59,917 nucleotides of DNA from Bacteroidales bacterium (GTDB lineage: Bacteria; Bacteroidota; Bacteroidia; Bacteroidales; VadinHA17): contig JAAZAP010000351.1 in assembly GCA_012514255.1 (NCBI GenBank), positions 1 through 59,917 of the forward strand. The letters run 5' to 3'. The notes below the pieces were generated by a model, which had not been told where the DNA came from, searched no databases, and was given only the letters and a program-made list of their open reading frames with translations. Positions within the stretch are counted from its first letter, which is position 1. Each line of letters begins with the position of its first letter. The position numbers were made by a program, and so were the translations under genes. Shown piece by piece: positions 59,917 through 59,917 of the stretch.

Positions 59917-59917
59917 A

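Overview
The window reads as chromosome from an anaerobic, fermentative member of the Bacteroidetes, probably near Bacteroidales. The lineage clues are a DUF3078 protein, a GldF-GldG fusion, UbiA plus MqnA (futalosine-type menaquinone synthesis), a 2-oxoacid:ferredoxin oxidoreductase set, and repeated matches to the Bacteroidetes promoter (-33 TTTG, about 19 bp, -7 TAnnTTTG). No phage, insertion sequence, CRISPR array or plasmid gene was seen. All functional calls are from reading motifs; no database search was run.

Region 1 (1-21.6 kb) is a hydrogen locus. A 170-bp divergent promoter region at about 4.4-4.56 kb separates two operons. Leftward: a TTG-start [2Fe-2S] thioredoxin-like ferredoxin, a sensory-type [FeFe]-hydrogenase with a PAS domain, and a SpoIIE-type phosphatase. 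Rightward: hydC-hydB-hydA (NAD- and ferredoxin-linked hydrogenase), a second sensory-type hydrogenase fused to a histidine kinase, a single-domain response regulator, a receiver-histidine kinase hybrid, rex, a ribF-like gene with an eroded riboflavin kinase domain, hydG, and a doubled TM1266-like regulator. Two tandem Rex-like dyads overlap the rightward promoter. The adjacent leftward operon holds a C69 dipeptidase, hydE and an M14 peptidase. hydF is not in the window. HydA, HydB and the first sensor carry unusual substitutions at cofactor sites.

Region 2 (21.8-32.6 kb) is amino-acid fermentation: ADP-forming acyl-CoA synthetase, an Mpv17-like membrane protein, an aminotransferase and four subunits of a 2-oxoacid:ferredoxin oxidoreductase. 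These are followed on the minus strand by tryptophanase, a YicC endoribonuclease, guanylate kinase and nadD. With the peptidases and the hydrogenase this suggests a route from peptides through 2-oxoacids to acyl-CoA, ATP, reduced ferredoxin and H2.

Region 3 (32.8-59.9 kb) is mostly housekeeping: DUF3078, pheT, ubiA/mqnP, surE, lpxB, a SpoIID-like protein, gldFG, dnaN, an exonuclease, an FAH-family enzyme, a PLP decarboxylase, a second M14 peptidase, an HD hydrolase, a small helix-turn-helix protein, a GNAT, an NfeD-like protease, mqnA, purB, an MsbA-like ABC exporter, a ferritin-like protein, an RluA pseudouridine synthase, tRNA-Ser(UGA) and an HU protein.

Several spacers hold short tandem repeats with a strict 7-bp period and different unit sequences. 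Others hold longer degenerate repeats that run into the 3' ends of neighbouring genes. A roughly 80-bp stem-loop repeat followed by a terminator lies in the 58.7-59.15 kb spacer.
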